Shown: in pieces, positions 27,395-34,969 of the stretch
Layout: each line of letters begins with the position of its first letter
Numbering within the stretch: the stretch's first letter is position 1
Assembly (NCBI GenBank): GCA_900549235.1
Contig: URNT01000002.1
Location: 62,001-126,000 of the forward strand
Length of the DNA stretch: 64,000 nucleotides
Direction of reading: 5' to 3'
From: an uncultured Clostridium sp.
Lineage (GTDB): Bacteria > Bacillota > Clostridia > Lachnospirales > Lachnospiraceae
Translations under genes and position numbers: made by a program
Notes under the pieces: generated by a model
The model's database searches: none
Told to the model about the DNA's origin: nothing
What the model saw: only the letters and a program-made list of their open reading frames with translations

Positions 27395-28346
27395 CATATC
27401 TTTTCTCCTGACAGTTTTCCACCGCCCTTTTAAGCCTCTGGATCCGGCGCTCATTGCTCTGGATCATTTTGGCATAAATAGCAGTGTATGAATGGTATGG
27501 CAGTTCTAAGTAAGGGCCATCTTCCCTTACCATAGGGAGCGGAGAAACTTCTGCCAGATCCTGGGCTATGTACCCAATTGACCTTGTACCGGTCTCTTTA
27601 AAGCAATACCGAACCGGAACCATAACCTTGACTGCCTCTGCCGCCTCTGCCTCTGTGATCTCTTTTATATCCTGTTTTAAACGCCGATCTGAAGTGTATT
27701 TAACCTGCCGGCAATTCAGAGTCTCTGTTATATAGCTTTCATCGCACCGAATATTTCCTGTTACCGTATTGATCACCTCATTATCATTGTAAATCTCAAG
27801 CTCGTCTGCATAGATCCCTCCCGGCGGGTTCAGGGTCTCCGTAGTCAGAGTTCCGTCTACATAGCATTTCCCCTGGGCATCTACTATAAAGCGGTTTTTA
27901 ATGTTAATGGATCCGCCTACTATATCACCTGAAAAGAAAGCGTTCCCGCTCTTATCCAAGCGCATATTCTGGGCTTCGATGATGATATGCCCGGTTTTCA
28001 GAGTAATATATTCACCATATAATTCCATCCGGGTAAGCATGGCATCTACCACGCCGCCTTTTTGCACCAGCAGTTCTATCTTCTCGCTGGTCTGACTCAG
28101 GCTGGTATGCAGTCCATTTTCAAAATCCTTTAGGTCAATGATAAGGCCGTCTGAATTGAAGCTGATCTGTCTCACCTTATTCCCCCTGCTGTCCAACTCA
28201 TCCAGAACAGATTTTCCCACATTGTCCTCCAGGGACAGATTGGATATGGTGTACTTTAAATCCTCGCTGAACAAATACAGGTTTTTCATAAGTTTTTTTA
28301 TATCCTGCTGGTTCTTATCAACAATCAAAGGCTTAAATACCGCCAT
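27384..28346 (-). CDS. tail fibre/spike-like protein with S74 chaperone (copy 1)
   Basis: A 320-residue protein. The N-terminus (DKNQQDIKKLMKNLYLFSED) resembles that of the next gene; the middle is beta-rich with repeated KTGHIIIEAQNMRLDKSG-type strands. The C-terminus is an S74 chaperone starting SDRRLKQDIKEITEA, with the terminal helix MIQSNERRIQRLKRAVENC. The start is the ATG behind GGAGTGATATAC, overlapping the upstream gene by 14 bases. The two copies share their first 60 or so residues and the chaperone, which points to duplication followed by receptor-domain divergence. Host-cell binding or a side-spike role is inferred. Confidence 0.8.
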   Translation of the reverse strand: MAVFKPLIVDKNQQDIKKLMKNLYLFSEDLKYTISNLSLEDNVGKSVLDELDSRGNKVRQISFNSDGLIIDLKDFENGLHTSLSQTSEKIELLVQKGGVVDAMLTRMELYGEYITLKTGHIIIEAQNMRLDKSGNAFFSGDIVGGSINIKNRFIVDAQGKCYVDGTLTTETLNPPGGIYADELEIYNDNEVINTVTGNIRCDESYITETLNCRQVKYTSDRRLKQDIKEITEAEAAEAVKVMVPVRYCFKETGTRSIGYIAQDLAEVSPLPMVREDGPYLELPYHSYTAIYAKMIQSNERRIQRLKRAVENCQEKRYVKL

Positions 28347-29898
28347 GTATATCACTCCCATATCCAATATATTTGCTGACTGCAATCAAGCTTGCCTGTC
28401 CCCGGCCCTCCAGCCGGTAGCGGTATCTCTGGCAGCGCCGGGGAATCGCACTGAAGGTCTGGGTACGGTAGGCACAGGCTTTAAATGTAGTCAGCTTCTT
28501 AAATTCTGGATCGCTGTCATACCGTATCAGTACATTCACCTCGCTCCCCGGCACCAACGCCAGATGGAACAGGAGCCGTTTCACATATTTAAACTCCACA
28601 GAACCGTCCAGTATATCACCGCTTTCCAGATACCACTCTATGGTTTCCTTCCGGCTTCCGGCTATGGTATAGAGCCTTCCGGTACTGTCGATACAATATA
28701 GCTCACCTTGCCCATACGCCAGGAAGCGGGCCTGGGTGTCATCTTCCTTATGCCACAGGTTCCTTACTGTATCATACACATACAAGGCCCATCCATCCCC
28801 AGTGCGCAGGGAAGCATAATATTTCCCATCATACTGCCCGGCAACCCCCTCCTGGACACTCAGGTCTCCCAGTACCTCTGATACCGACTCCGGGGACGCC
28901 CCATCATAGCTGCATATACCATTCCTGGACACATACAGCAGTGTCTCATTGACCACGCAGGCAGTCCTTTCACAGCCCTTCGCAATCCCCCTGGCCGGTG
29001 AAGTGGTTGTAATCTGGAAGTTACTGGGCTTATCCCCGTATACCTTATGGATTGCGTCCTCCTTAAAAAACAGGACATATCCCATATGGGACAGACAACC
29101 TGTAAAATCCCCATCACTTCCTATGGTGGCGGCGTATGAATCGGTACTGATCCCCTCAAATGCCTGCCAGTTTGCGGGATCGCCCAGTTTACAGCAGTAT
29201 ACCTCATGGTTTTTGCTGGAGCATCCCCAGATCCTATTCCCATTTTCGCAGATGTAATCCATGTCCGGGGCCTTTCGGGTGATCGTAAGCCCGGAATTTT
29301 GTGTAAATGATTTTTCCAGGCTTCCGACAATGATAATATAGTCCGCAGCCAGTTCCTGGATGATCGTGGTTTTGTTAAAATCCCCATTGGTACAGCCAGT
29401 GATCTCTACCCCGTCAAACTGTGCAAAAAGCTTCCCTATTCCTGTACATCTGATCTTAACCATGGTGCTTCCTGTAGCGGTCTGTTCAAAGGTGGCAGCT
29501 GAGCTCTGGCTCCATGAAGCTTCCAGGCTTTTCATTTGCCCGGTAGCAGTATTGTAAAGAAGCTTGTCCGGGAATATAACTATATAAGCCCCCATTCCCA
29601 CTATCTGCTTGTCCGTATCCGTAACTGTACCAATGACCTTATCCTGGTAGTACAATTTGGTTCCATCCGCATAGGCCAATCCATTTTTCCAAAACAGTCC
29701 ATGGGGATTTTCAAATGTTTTAGTGATCTCTCCCCGGGGCTTCCTGACGGAAATTGCCGGGAACTGATCTGAACACATATTCCCCATGTCAGAAAACTCA
29801 CTGTCATTGATCACAATCCCCCTGTTGAGTCCTCCAAAGACTCCTATCTGTCTGCTGTCTCCTCTTGGAGCCATAGACAACATTGGTAATCTTCCCAT
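28333..29898 (-). CDS. P22 gp10-like tail stabilisation/hub protein
   Basis: A 521-residue, beta-rich protein built of short WxxxD/YxxD blade repeats (NRIWGCSSKNHEVYCCKLGD, DGWALYVYDTVRNLWHKED). They resemble the beta-propeller of podovirus head-completion or tail-stabilisation proteins such as P22 gp10. The N-terminus (RQIGVFGGLNRGIVINDSEF) is the arm found in these proteins. GAGGTGACAGG precedes the ATG. It follows a small head-tail connector and precedes the fibre-like genes, as expected. No enzymatic motif is seen. Confidence 0.65.
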   Translation of the reverse strand: MGRLPMLSMAPRGDSRQIGVFGGLNRGIVINDSEFSDMGNMCSDQFPAISVRKPRGEITKTFENPHGLFWKNGLAYADGTKLYYQDKVIGTVTDTDKQIVGMGAYIVIFPDKLLYNTATGQMKSLEASWSQSSAATFEQTATGSTMVKIRCTGIGKLFAQFDGVEITGCTNGDFNKTTIIQELAADYIIIVGSLEKSFTQNSGLTITRKAPDMDYICENGNRIWGCSSKNHEVYCCKLGDPANWQAFEGISTDSYAATIGSDGDFTGCLSHMGYVLFFKEDAIHKVYGDKPSNFQITTTSPARGIAKGCERTACVVNETLLYVSRNGICSYDGASPESVSEVLGDLSVQEGVAGQYDGKYYASLRTGDGWALYVYDTVRNLWHKEDDTQARFLAYGQGELYCIDSTGRLYTIAGSRKETIEWYLESGDILDGSVEFKYVKRLLFHLALVPGSEVNVLIRYDSDPEFKKLTTFKACAYRTQTFSAIPRRCQRYRYRLEGRGQASLIAVSKYIGYGSDIHGGI

Positions 29899-29907
29899 CC
29901 TGTCACC

Positions 29908-30279
29908 TCAAAATCTCGAAAACAGCGGCCCCCGCTTTGCTCTGTGCAGCCTTCTGAACCAAGCAGAAAAGGCATCATAAGCAGAGTTGTACATGATCAC
30001 GTCATTGTTATAGCGTTCTGTCTCTTCGTTGTGGAAGTCAATCTTTGACAGAAGATAGTTGATATAAACATCCTGGAATCGATCCGGTATACTGAGTTGT
30101 TTTTCGGAATCAATCTGGTAATCAAGGGGCTTAAATTCTATGTCGAAGCCCTCTGCCTGGTTTATGATCTCATCTATAACCTGCCCTTCGATTTCATTGA
30201 CCCAGCCCATGATCATGTCTGTACCGTACTGCTGGCCTCTTAAAACAGTAATTTTTTCTAACAAGTCATTTAATCTCAT
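29908..30279 (-). CDS. head-tail connector/adaptor-like protein
   Basis: A 123-residue mostly helical protein beginning MRLNDLLEKITVLRGQQYGT and containing ERYNNDVIMYNSAYDAFSAW. Size, helical content and position before the tail-stabilisation protein match the small head-tail adaptors (P22 gp4-like or T7 gp11-like). The upstream in-frame ATG at 30321 lies inside the lysin gene; the ATG behind GGTGAGAG is a better start. The assignment is by position and size, not by a diagnostic motif. Confidence 0.55.
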   Translation of the reverse strand: MRLNDLLEKITVLRGQQYGTDMIMGWVNEIEGQVIDEIINQAEGFDIEFKPLDYQIDSEKQLSIPDRFQDVYINYLLSKIDFHNEETERYNNDVIMYNSAYDAFSAWFRRLHRAKRGPLFSRF

Positions 30280-30283
30280 TCTC

Positions 30284-31060
30284 TCACCACTCAAATTTGT
30301 AACGCCGGTTCTCAAAATCATATTCTTCTGCGATTTTCAATACGCCCCTGGCGTCAGTAATCATGCACTGTCCCTCATGGATTCCAGGATCTGGGCACAG
30401 AAAAAATACTTCCCCTGCGGGATCTGTCTGGCAGCCTGTAAGCATATATCCCTCGGCGTCAAACAAATACCAGCCGGATGTGCCTCCTGTGGCCTCCTGG
30501 AGCCAGTCCCAGCCATTTTTCGCATAAGACCCATCCGCATATTGATACCACCAGCGGTGCCCGTCTGCGGCCTGTTTAAAGCCCTGTACGTAAACGGGTT
30601 CCTCTGCCCTGCTGTAATCAATATCACAGAGCTTCAGAGCCTTCTTCCACTGCGTATCTGCCACCCTGCTTTCAATGGTTCCATAATTGATCCCCTTCGC
30701 TTCGATGCAGATCCCATTTCCTATGTAAACGCCGATATGCCCCGGCTTCCAAAGAGCCCAGCCCTTCATCGTTTCATCCAGACGGCCAATATCTACCACC
30801 TGGTCCGCTGTATCATGGTAGTTATAACTCCCCCGCAGGATTCCTGTATACCAACTGATGAGTCCGCTGCAATCTGTACAGCGTTGTCCAATATAACGAG
30901 CGGCCTTTGCCTTGTAGGCAGATGTATAAGTACCAGGGTTTTCTTTTGCAAGCCGGTCAAGCAGTTTCTGGGTCAGGATTTCCCCCTTCGCACCATATAC
31001 ATATGGCGTCCCTTTTTTACTCTTTACAAATTCAATCAGTCCATGTACTTTTCTCTTCAT
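30284..31060 (-). CDS. NlpC/P60-type endolysin with wall-binding repeats
   Basis: Cell-wall hydrolase of 258 residues. The N-terminal NlpC/P60 domain (1-150) has the catalytic Cys in CTDCSGLISWYTG and the His in KPGHIGVYIGNG; these enzymes usually cut D-Glu-mDAP or similar stem-peptide bonds. The C-terminus has choline/glucan-type cell-wall-binding repeats (WWYQYADGSYAKNGWDWLQ, GWYLFDAEGYMLTGCQT). It has no signal peptide, so it needs the adjacent holin. AAGGAG precedes the ATG. It is separated from the holin by a strong terminator, so it may have its own start or depend on read-through. It sits, unusually, between the holin and the head-tail connector. Confidence 0.88.
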   Translation of the reverse strand: MKRKVHGLIEFVKSKKGTPYVYGAKGEILTQKLLDRLAKENPGTYTSAYKAKAARYIGQRCTDCSGLISWYTGILRGSYNYHDTADQVVDIGRLDETMKGWALWKPGHIGVYIGNGICIEAKGINYGTIESRVADTQWKKALKLCDIDYSRAEEPVYVQGFKQAADGHRWWYQYADGSYAKNGWDWLQEATGGTSGWYLFDAEGYMLTGCQTDPAGEVFFLCPDPGIHEGQCMITDARGVLKIAEEYDFENRRYKFEW

Positions 31061-31079
31061 GTAATCGTTCTCCTTATTT

Positions 31080-31109
31080 CAAAAAACGGGCAAGATTTTC
31101 CTGCCCGTA
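31080..31109 (-). terminator. intrinsic terminator between holin and endolysin
   Basis: ACGGGCA, a 9-base loop and TGCCCGT followed by TTTTT on the minus strand. It splits the lysis pair and would make endolysin and tail expression depend on read-through or antitermination. Confidence 0.85.
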
Positions 31110-31115
31110 CTGCAT

Positions 31116-31538
31116 TTATTTGTTCTGTAGCTCACCTGTCATATTATTTAAAAACTGCTCCATCCACGTTTTAAGCCATTTTGGCGTAGGACATCCGCAC
31201 AGGTAAAGGTTTTTCATAATACTGATAGATTCATACATCAAGAAGAGAATACAGTAAAACTCACCGATCCCAATCTTTGTAAGTCCTGTTGCCTGCTTAA
31301 AGGATTCCGGCAGCCAGGTAATCACATTCACACCCACCATCACATCTACAAGCATCAAGATCGTTACACTCACGATCATGGCCACTTTCCTAATCCCGCC
31401 GTCAATCCCAAAGGCGCTGTTAAATTTGTGCTGCTTTACAGCCCGGAGGCATCCCAGGATTGTGTCCAGGACAATCCAGATCAGCACCAGCCGGACAAAT
31501 TCATTCCGCATGATTGCCATTAGATAATGATGCATCAT
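31116..31538 (-). CDS. phage holin
   Basis: A 140-residue membrane protein with three or four hydrophobic helices (LVLIWIVLDTILGCLRAVKQ, VAMIVSVTILMLVDVMVGVN, EFYCILFLMYESISIMKN). It carries the DTILGxxRA and GIDGGIRK features of the Cph1/TcdE-like holin family. It would form the membrane lesion that lets the endolysin reach the wall. The start is the ATG after AAGGAAGGTGG; an in-frame GTG lies nine bases earlier. Two adjacent ATG codons (MMHHYL) could give a dual start. Confidence 0.88.
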   Translation of the reverse strand: MMHHYLMAIMRNEFVRLVLIWIVLDTILGCLRAVKQHKFNSAFGIDGGIRKVAMIVSVTILMLVDVMVGVNVITWLPESFKQATGLTKIGIGEFYCILFLMYESISIMKNLYLCGCPTPKWLKTWMEQFLNNMTGELQNK

Positions 31539-31579
31539 TTTTACCACCTTCCTTTATACTTTTTCAAAATAGTGCCCAA

Positions 31580-31702
31580 TCAGCTGGTCTGGAGGATACT
31601 GAAGGGCGATTTCACTGTCACGAGTACACCGGTAAAGGATTTCGCCATATGTATAATTTGATCCCTCACCGCCCGCAGACCATCAAATGTAGATTGTTTC
31701 AT
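31580..31702 (-). CDS. small ORF upstream of holin (frame uncertain)
   Basis: A 40-residue frame starting MKQSTFDGLRAVRDQIIHMA, whose ATG overlaps the stop of the upstream gene (ATGA). In another frame the same DNA reads GSNYTYGEILYRCTRDSEIA and PPDQLIGHYFEKV, ending at 31554, a more protein-like composition but with no start codon. A single frameshift near the 12th codon would join MKQSTFDGL to that frame. It is either a small protein, a recently frameshifted gene or a programmed slip. Confidence 0.4.
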   Translation of the reverse strand: MKQSTFDGLRAVRDQIIHMAKSFTGVLVTVKSPFSILQTS

Positions 31703-32034
31703 CCTTCCTCCCCCGCCAAGATACTCAGTCCTTTTTCAACTGCTTCCAGACGTTTTTCTTCCTCTGTTTTTTCTCTTATATTGTAAGTAGTCAATACAGT
31801 CTCATTTTCCTTTACAACGGATGTTTCTGACACAAGGATCAGATCCGTATAGGTTCCTACAGTCAGGCCGCTCCCATTCTGTACCTGCGCTTCCGCCAGG
31901 TTCTCTGTAGTCAGTTTCTTCCAGGTTTCAACCATTTTTTCCCTGTTCTCTGACAATACCTGTAATGCACTGAGACTGGCGCCTGCTTCCAGTTCGATGC
32001 TGCTCCCATCTTTTAATATAAGTGTATCTTTCAT
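31699..32034 (-). CDS. phage tail-region hypothetical protein
   Basis: A 111-residue soluble protein starting MKDTLILKDGSSIELEAGAS, with an acidic helical C-terminus (IREKTEEEKRLEAVEKGLSI). It is probably co-translated with the small ORF downstream (ATGA overlap). I recognise no domain with certainty; proteins with a KDGSxIELExGASL start occur near the fibre/holin genes of Firmicute phages. A structural or fibre-accessory role is a guess from position. Confidence 0.55.
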   Translation of the reverse strand: MKDTLILKDGSSIELEAGASLSALQVLSENREKMVETWKKLTTENLAEAQVQNGSGLTVGTYTDLILVSETSVVKENETVLTTYNIREKTEEEKRLEAVEKGLSILAGEEG

Positions 32035-32047
32035 TGATTTTCACCTC

Positions 32048-32506
32048 TTATTTAATTCCATGCCATGCGGTCTGAAGCAAGAATCCCAGCAGCTCCCAGA
32101 TCTTGTCCCGGATCTTTTTCATGCAGATCTCATAGCCCATCTTTTCTGAATAATTTGCCGGATCCACACAAGAACTGGATTCAACGATGGTAAATCCGTT
32201 CCGAAGTACACATCTTACTACTGTAGTCCTGTCTCCCAATGTATGGGTTTCCGTGTAAGAGATAAACTCGTCCACCATTTTAGGACCGATGCTTACGCCT
32301 GACGGCAGTTCCCTATTGTCATCAACAGGAAGGTAGGCATTTTCAAAGACATCCTTAGGAGACCAGCTTGTATAGCCATCTGCATATCGTACCTTGTATC
32401 CCTCCTTTGTACCGCCCGCAACAAGCATGGGACGTTCTTTTTTGTTATATTCTTCAGCAGACATTGGCTCTGCTTCAATTAGTTTACAACCTATGTATTT
32501 CTTCAT
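32048..32506 (-). CDS. Gp49-family phage protein
   Basis: A 152-residue protein in two parts. The N-terminus, MKKYIGCKLIEAEPMSAEEY followed by GYKVRYADGYTSWSPKDVFE, is a small module common in Firmicute phages. The C-terminus (RTTVVRCVLRNGFTIVESSS, CVDPANYSEKMGYEICMKK) matches the Gp49/66 (PF13876) family. The function of both is unknown. AAGGAGGTCAAT supports this ATG over the upstream frame. It directly flanks the invertible tail-fibre segment. Confidence 0.75.
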   Translation of the reverse strand: MKKYIGCKLIEAEPMSAEEYNKKERPMLVAGGTKEGYKVRYADGYTSWSPKDVFENAYLPVDDNRELPSGVSIGPKMVDEFISYTETHTLGDRTTVVRCVLRNGFTIVESSSCVDPANYSEKMGYEICMKKIRDKIWELLGFLLQTAWHGIK

Positions 32507-32529
32507 ATTGACCTCCTTCTTATTTATCA

Positions 32530-33406
32530 AAATAGCAATATCGACAATCGCGAGGCAGTGGCAGATTTGTTTGAGGTGGCTAATGTGGGCTTAAACAGCC
32601 GCCGTATTGTACAATGCAATGGGAGCACTCTCAATACGCCATATAAAGCCGGGTTGGTTGGCGACTTGGAAGGAACTGCCTATGTTAATATGTCAAATCA
32701 ATTATACGGAACGGTACTATATATCACATCTGGTAACAGCCGCGTATTTTTGGCTAGTAAAAAAAATGGTAATTGGTCAGCCTGGTCCGAACTTATATCA
32801 AATACGGCTTTTATCACAAAAATTGTAAGCTTAAATAAAGCAACCGTACCCGCCAATGCCGGTACTGATGGATTGACAACAAATATAGCAAGCCAAATCC
32901 CTGATGGATATAGGATTTTAGATGCGAGAGAAGTAGGGAGTGGAAATAATGGTTGTTATATCTACTATTTTAAGGTTGACGGTACAAACATTACAATACA
33001 GCTCCGAAATGTTACCAATACCGCTATCACAACATCACCCGCCGCTAAACTGTTATTGATCCCAAAATGATCATTTAAAGTATGAATATACCGTAAATGT
33101 GCAATCATCAGCATACCGGTACGGCTGGTATATGGGTCAGAGGATTACCAAGTTCCCCATGATCCCCATGCACTGTTTTGATGTTTTCTATAATATATCT
33201 GATCACCTAAAACAATTTGACGAATAGTATCTCGGTTATATCTTTGGATTTGGATCATGACAGCCCATAAACTATTTCCCAATGGCGAATTGCTGATATT
33301 TGTAGACAAAAAATAAATGCCATTCCCGTCAATGCTATTCAAATCTATATCGCTTTGCCATCCATTATTATGGATTGTAATGCTATTTGTATTGAAATTG
33401 CTATTT
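32530..33406. repeat. putative invertible tail-fibre segment
   Basis: Bounded by inverted copies of AAATAGCAAT: 32530-32539 on the plus strand and 33397-33406 on the minus strand; similarity runs a few bases further (14 of 17). Inside are two convergent C-terminal fibre cassettes. In both, the repeat is in the same codon phase (xxA AAT AGC AAT), so inversion would fuse the alternative cassette in frame to the fibre shaft. Confidence 0.7.
32531..33070 (+). other. silent alternative tail-fibre C-terminal cassette
   Basis: The only rightward coding stretch in the structural region. The open frame runs from the inverted repeat (NSNIDNREAVADLF) to a stop at 33070, with no proper start or ribosome binding site; the GTG at 32558 has none. 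It contains a pyocin-knob-like fold (RIVQCNGSTLNTPYKAGL and ASKKNGNWSAWSEL) and then a second beta-rich part ending AAKLLLIPK. The expressed fibre ends in a different knob (DQIYYRKHQNSAWGSWGTW). It is therefore most simply a stored receptor-binding tip, brought into use by inversion of 32530-33406. Confidence 0.75.
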
Positions 33407-34635
33407 AACTGAGTAAGCTGATCCGTCAAAGACTTTCCGTATGCCGCATCCAGCCCGAATTTCCCTACTTCCGTTGTAAGTCCATTGTTGACTAGATACT
33501 TTGCAAGCGTCGTCTGAAAGGTATCCGATGTTACCACTTTTTCAACCAGTTTCTGGGCGATCTTATCAAGCAGCACCTGCACGGTGGATTTCTTGCCTTT
33601 CCCTACTCCTGTAAGATCTTGGGCATCTATTACTGATACCGTTGTTGCTGATCCATCAAAACCGGCCGCCTGTGCCGCTTTATCAGCTGAGGCTGCAGCA
33701 TCCTTAGCGCTGTTAGCTGCGGCTGTTGCCTTTTGGGTTGCTGTAGTTGCTGCTGTGCTGGCCGTGCTTGCGCTTTCTTCCGCCGCTATAGCACTGCTGC
33801 TGGCTTCTCCCGCTTTTTGACTGGCCGTGCTTGCGCTCCCAGCAGCTTCTGCAGCACTATTGCTGGCTGCGTTGGCCCTCTGTGTAGCTGTAGTCGCACC
33901 TTTCTCCGCCGAACTGGCACTATTGCTGGCCTCTCCTGCTTTTTGAGTTGCCGTGATTGCTGCCGCACTGGCTGTAGATGCGTTTCCTGACGCCTCTGCA
34001 GCACTGCTGCTGGCTTCTTCCGCTTTCTGGCTGGCCGTGGTTGCTGCCTGTGTTGCTGTTTCGGCTGCTTTTACTGCCTTTTCGCCTTGTTTCTGCCATT
34101 CAGCTTCATTGTTCAAACGCTTATTCTCGTTCTCAACTCGGATATTTTCAGCCTCTACACGTTTCTTCTCTGCTTCTTCTCGGCCCTTTTCATCAGCATC
34201 TAATCCTTCCATTTTCTGATCAATACGTTTTTCCAGTTCTTCTAATTCTGTCAATGGGAGGTTCTCTTCTGATGGAGTATCAATAGTTTGCCCCACATAT
34301 ACATACCCTTGATTAGTAGCCCATTTTACAGTTCCAAAATCATCCGTTCCACGAACAGCAACCCATACAGTTCCTGTCTGTGCCACACTGGCAGGCCCTA
34401 TCGCCCAAGTAAGGATCACATACTCTTCTGTGATTTCCTTCTCCAGAAGAGCTGTATCCTTTTTGTCGTTTCCATACCGCAGATCCAATCGGAAATCCAA
34501 ATGAGAGATATCTACCCCGCCAGCAGTGAGACGGCCGATCCTGATCTGCCGTACCTCTGAATTTCTGTCATACTGTGTCCCGATCTGTCTCTCAACTTCT
34601 GGAATAATCAGTTCACGTCCTCGTACTGCGATCAA
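33145..34635 (-). CDS. tail fibre with Ala/Ser coiled-coil shaft
   Basis: A 496-residue receptor-binding protein. The N-terminus (1-125, LIIPEVERQIGTQYDRNSEV) resembles BppU-like baseplate-attachment domains. It is followed by a Glu-rich helix (REEAEKKRVEAENIRVENEN), then a long repetitive shaft (about 190-335) of ATTASQKAEEASSSA-type units predicted to form a trimeric coiled coil. After a globular adaptor (LDKIAQKLVEKVVTSDTFQT) comes the variable tip, starting after LNSN at about residue 413 and ending in a pyocin-knob-like fold. The tip boundary coincides with the inverted repeat. The fibre is placed between a capsid-associated protein and the lysis region. Confidence 0.85.
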   Translation of the reverse strand: MIAVRGRELIIPEVERQIGTQYDRNSEVRQIRIGRLTAGGVDISHLDFRLDLRYGNDKKDTALLEKEITEEYVILTWAIGPASVAQTGTVWVAVRGTDDFGTVKWATNQGYVYVGQTIDTPSEENLPLTELEELEKRIDQKMEGLDADEKGREEAEKKRVEAENIRVENENKRLNNEAEWQKQGEKAVKAAETATQAATTASQKAEEASSSAAEASGNASTASAAAITATQKAGEASNSASSAEKGATTATQRANAASNSAAEAAGSASTASQKAGEASSSAIAAEESASTASTAATTATQKATAAANSAKDAAASADKAAQAAGFDGSATTVSVIDAQDLTGVGKGKKSTVQVLLDKIAQKLVEKVVTSDTFQTTLAKYLVNNGLTTEVGKFGLDAAYGKSLTDQLTQLNSNFNTNSITIHNNGWQSDIDLNSIDGNGIYFLSTNISNSPLGNSLWAVMIQIQRYNRDTIRQIVLGDQIYYRKHQNSAWGSWGTW

Positions 34636-34655
34636 GTCTGCTGCCTCCTCTCCGT

Positions 34656-34958
34656 TTACCTATTAAGCTGTCTGTTCTCATTCATTTCCTGATAACTCAG
34701 CGCATAGTCCATCTGGTCTGAAGCATTTTCCAACACTTCTACCACCGCGCGGGGCATCTCCACTGTAATTCCCCGCTGGATGAGGTAGGATTTGCCGTTG
34801 ATTCCCACGAAAACAGGCCCGCGTTCCTTATCAGACGATCCTTTTGCAATTCTGAATCTTACCATTTCATCTTTCTTTGATAGCTCCACTGCGATATCCG
34901 AGGTTCCTATAATCTCCTTTGCTGCCTCGCTTACAATTTCTTGATTTTTAGTTTCCAT
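34656..34958 (-). CDS. small capsid-associated phage protein
   Basis: A 100-residue protein following the capsid gene by 11 bases. The central part (PVFVGINGKSYLIQRGITVE, then MPRAVVEVLENASDQMDYAL) matches a small protein regularly found after the capsid gene in podovirus-type genomes. The N-terminus is acidic and helical. It could be a head decoration or completion protein; no catalytic residues are seen. METKNQ is preceded by GGAGG. Confidence 0.6.
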   Translation of the reverse strand: METKNQEIVSEAAKEIIGTSDIAVELSKKDEMVRFRIAKGSSDKERGPVFVGINGKSYLIQRGITVEMPRAVVEVLENASDQMDYALSYQEMNENRQLNR

Positions 34959-34969
34959 GTTTCTCCTCC

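Noticed and set aside
30140..31174. 344-codon plus-strand frame over the endolysin region
   Set aside because: Shadow of the NlpC/P60 and connector genes; no ribosome binding site and it crosses a leftward terminator.
33600..34060. Repetitive GCT/GCA-rich DNA as a repeat array
   Set aside because: It encodes the Ala/Ser coiled-coil shaft of the tail fibre and is explained by the protein.
32530..34635. Diversity-generating retroelement at the tail fibre
   Set aside because: No reverse transcriptase and no template repeat were seen; the inverted cassette explains the arrangement better.
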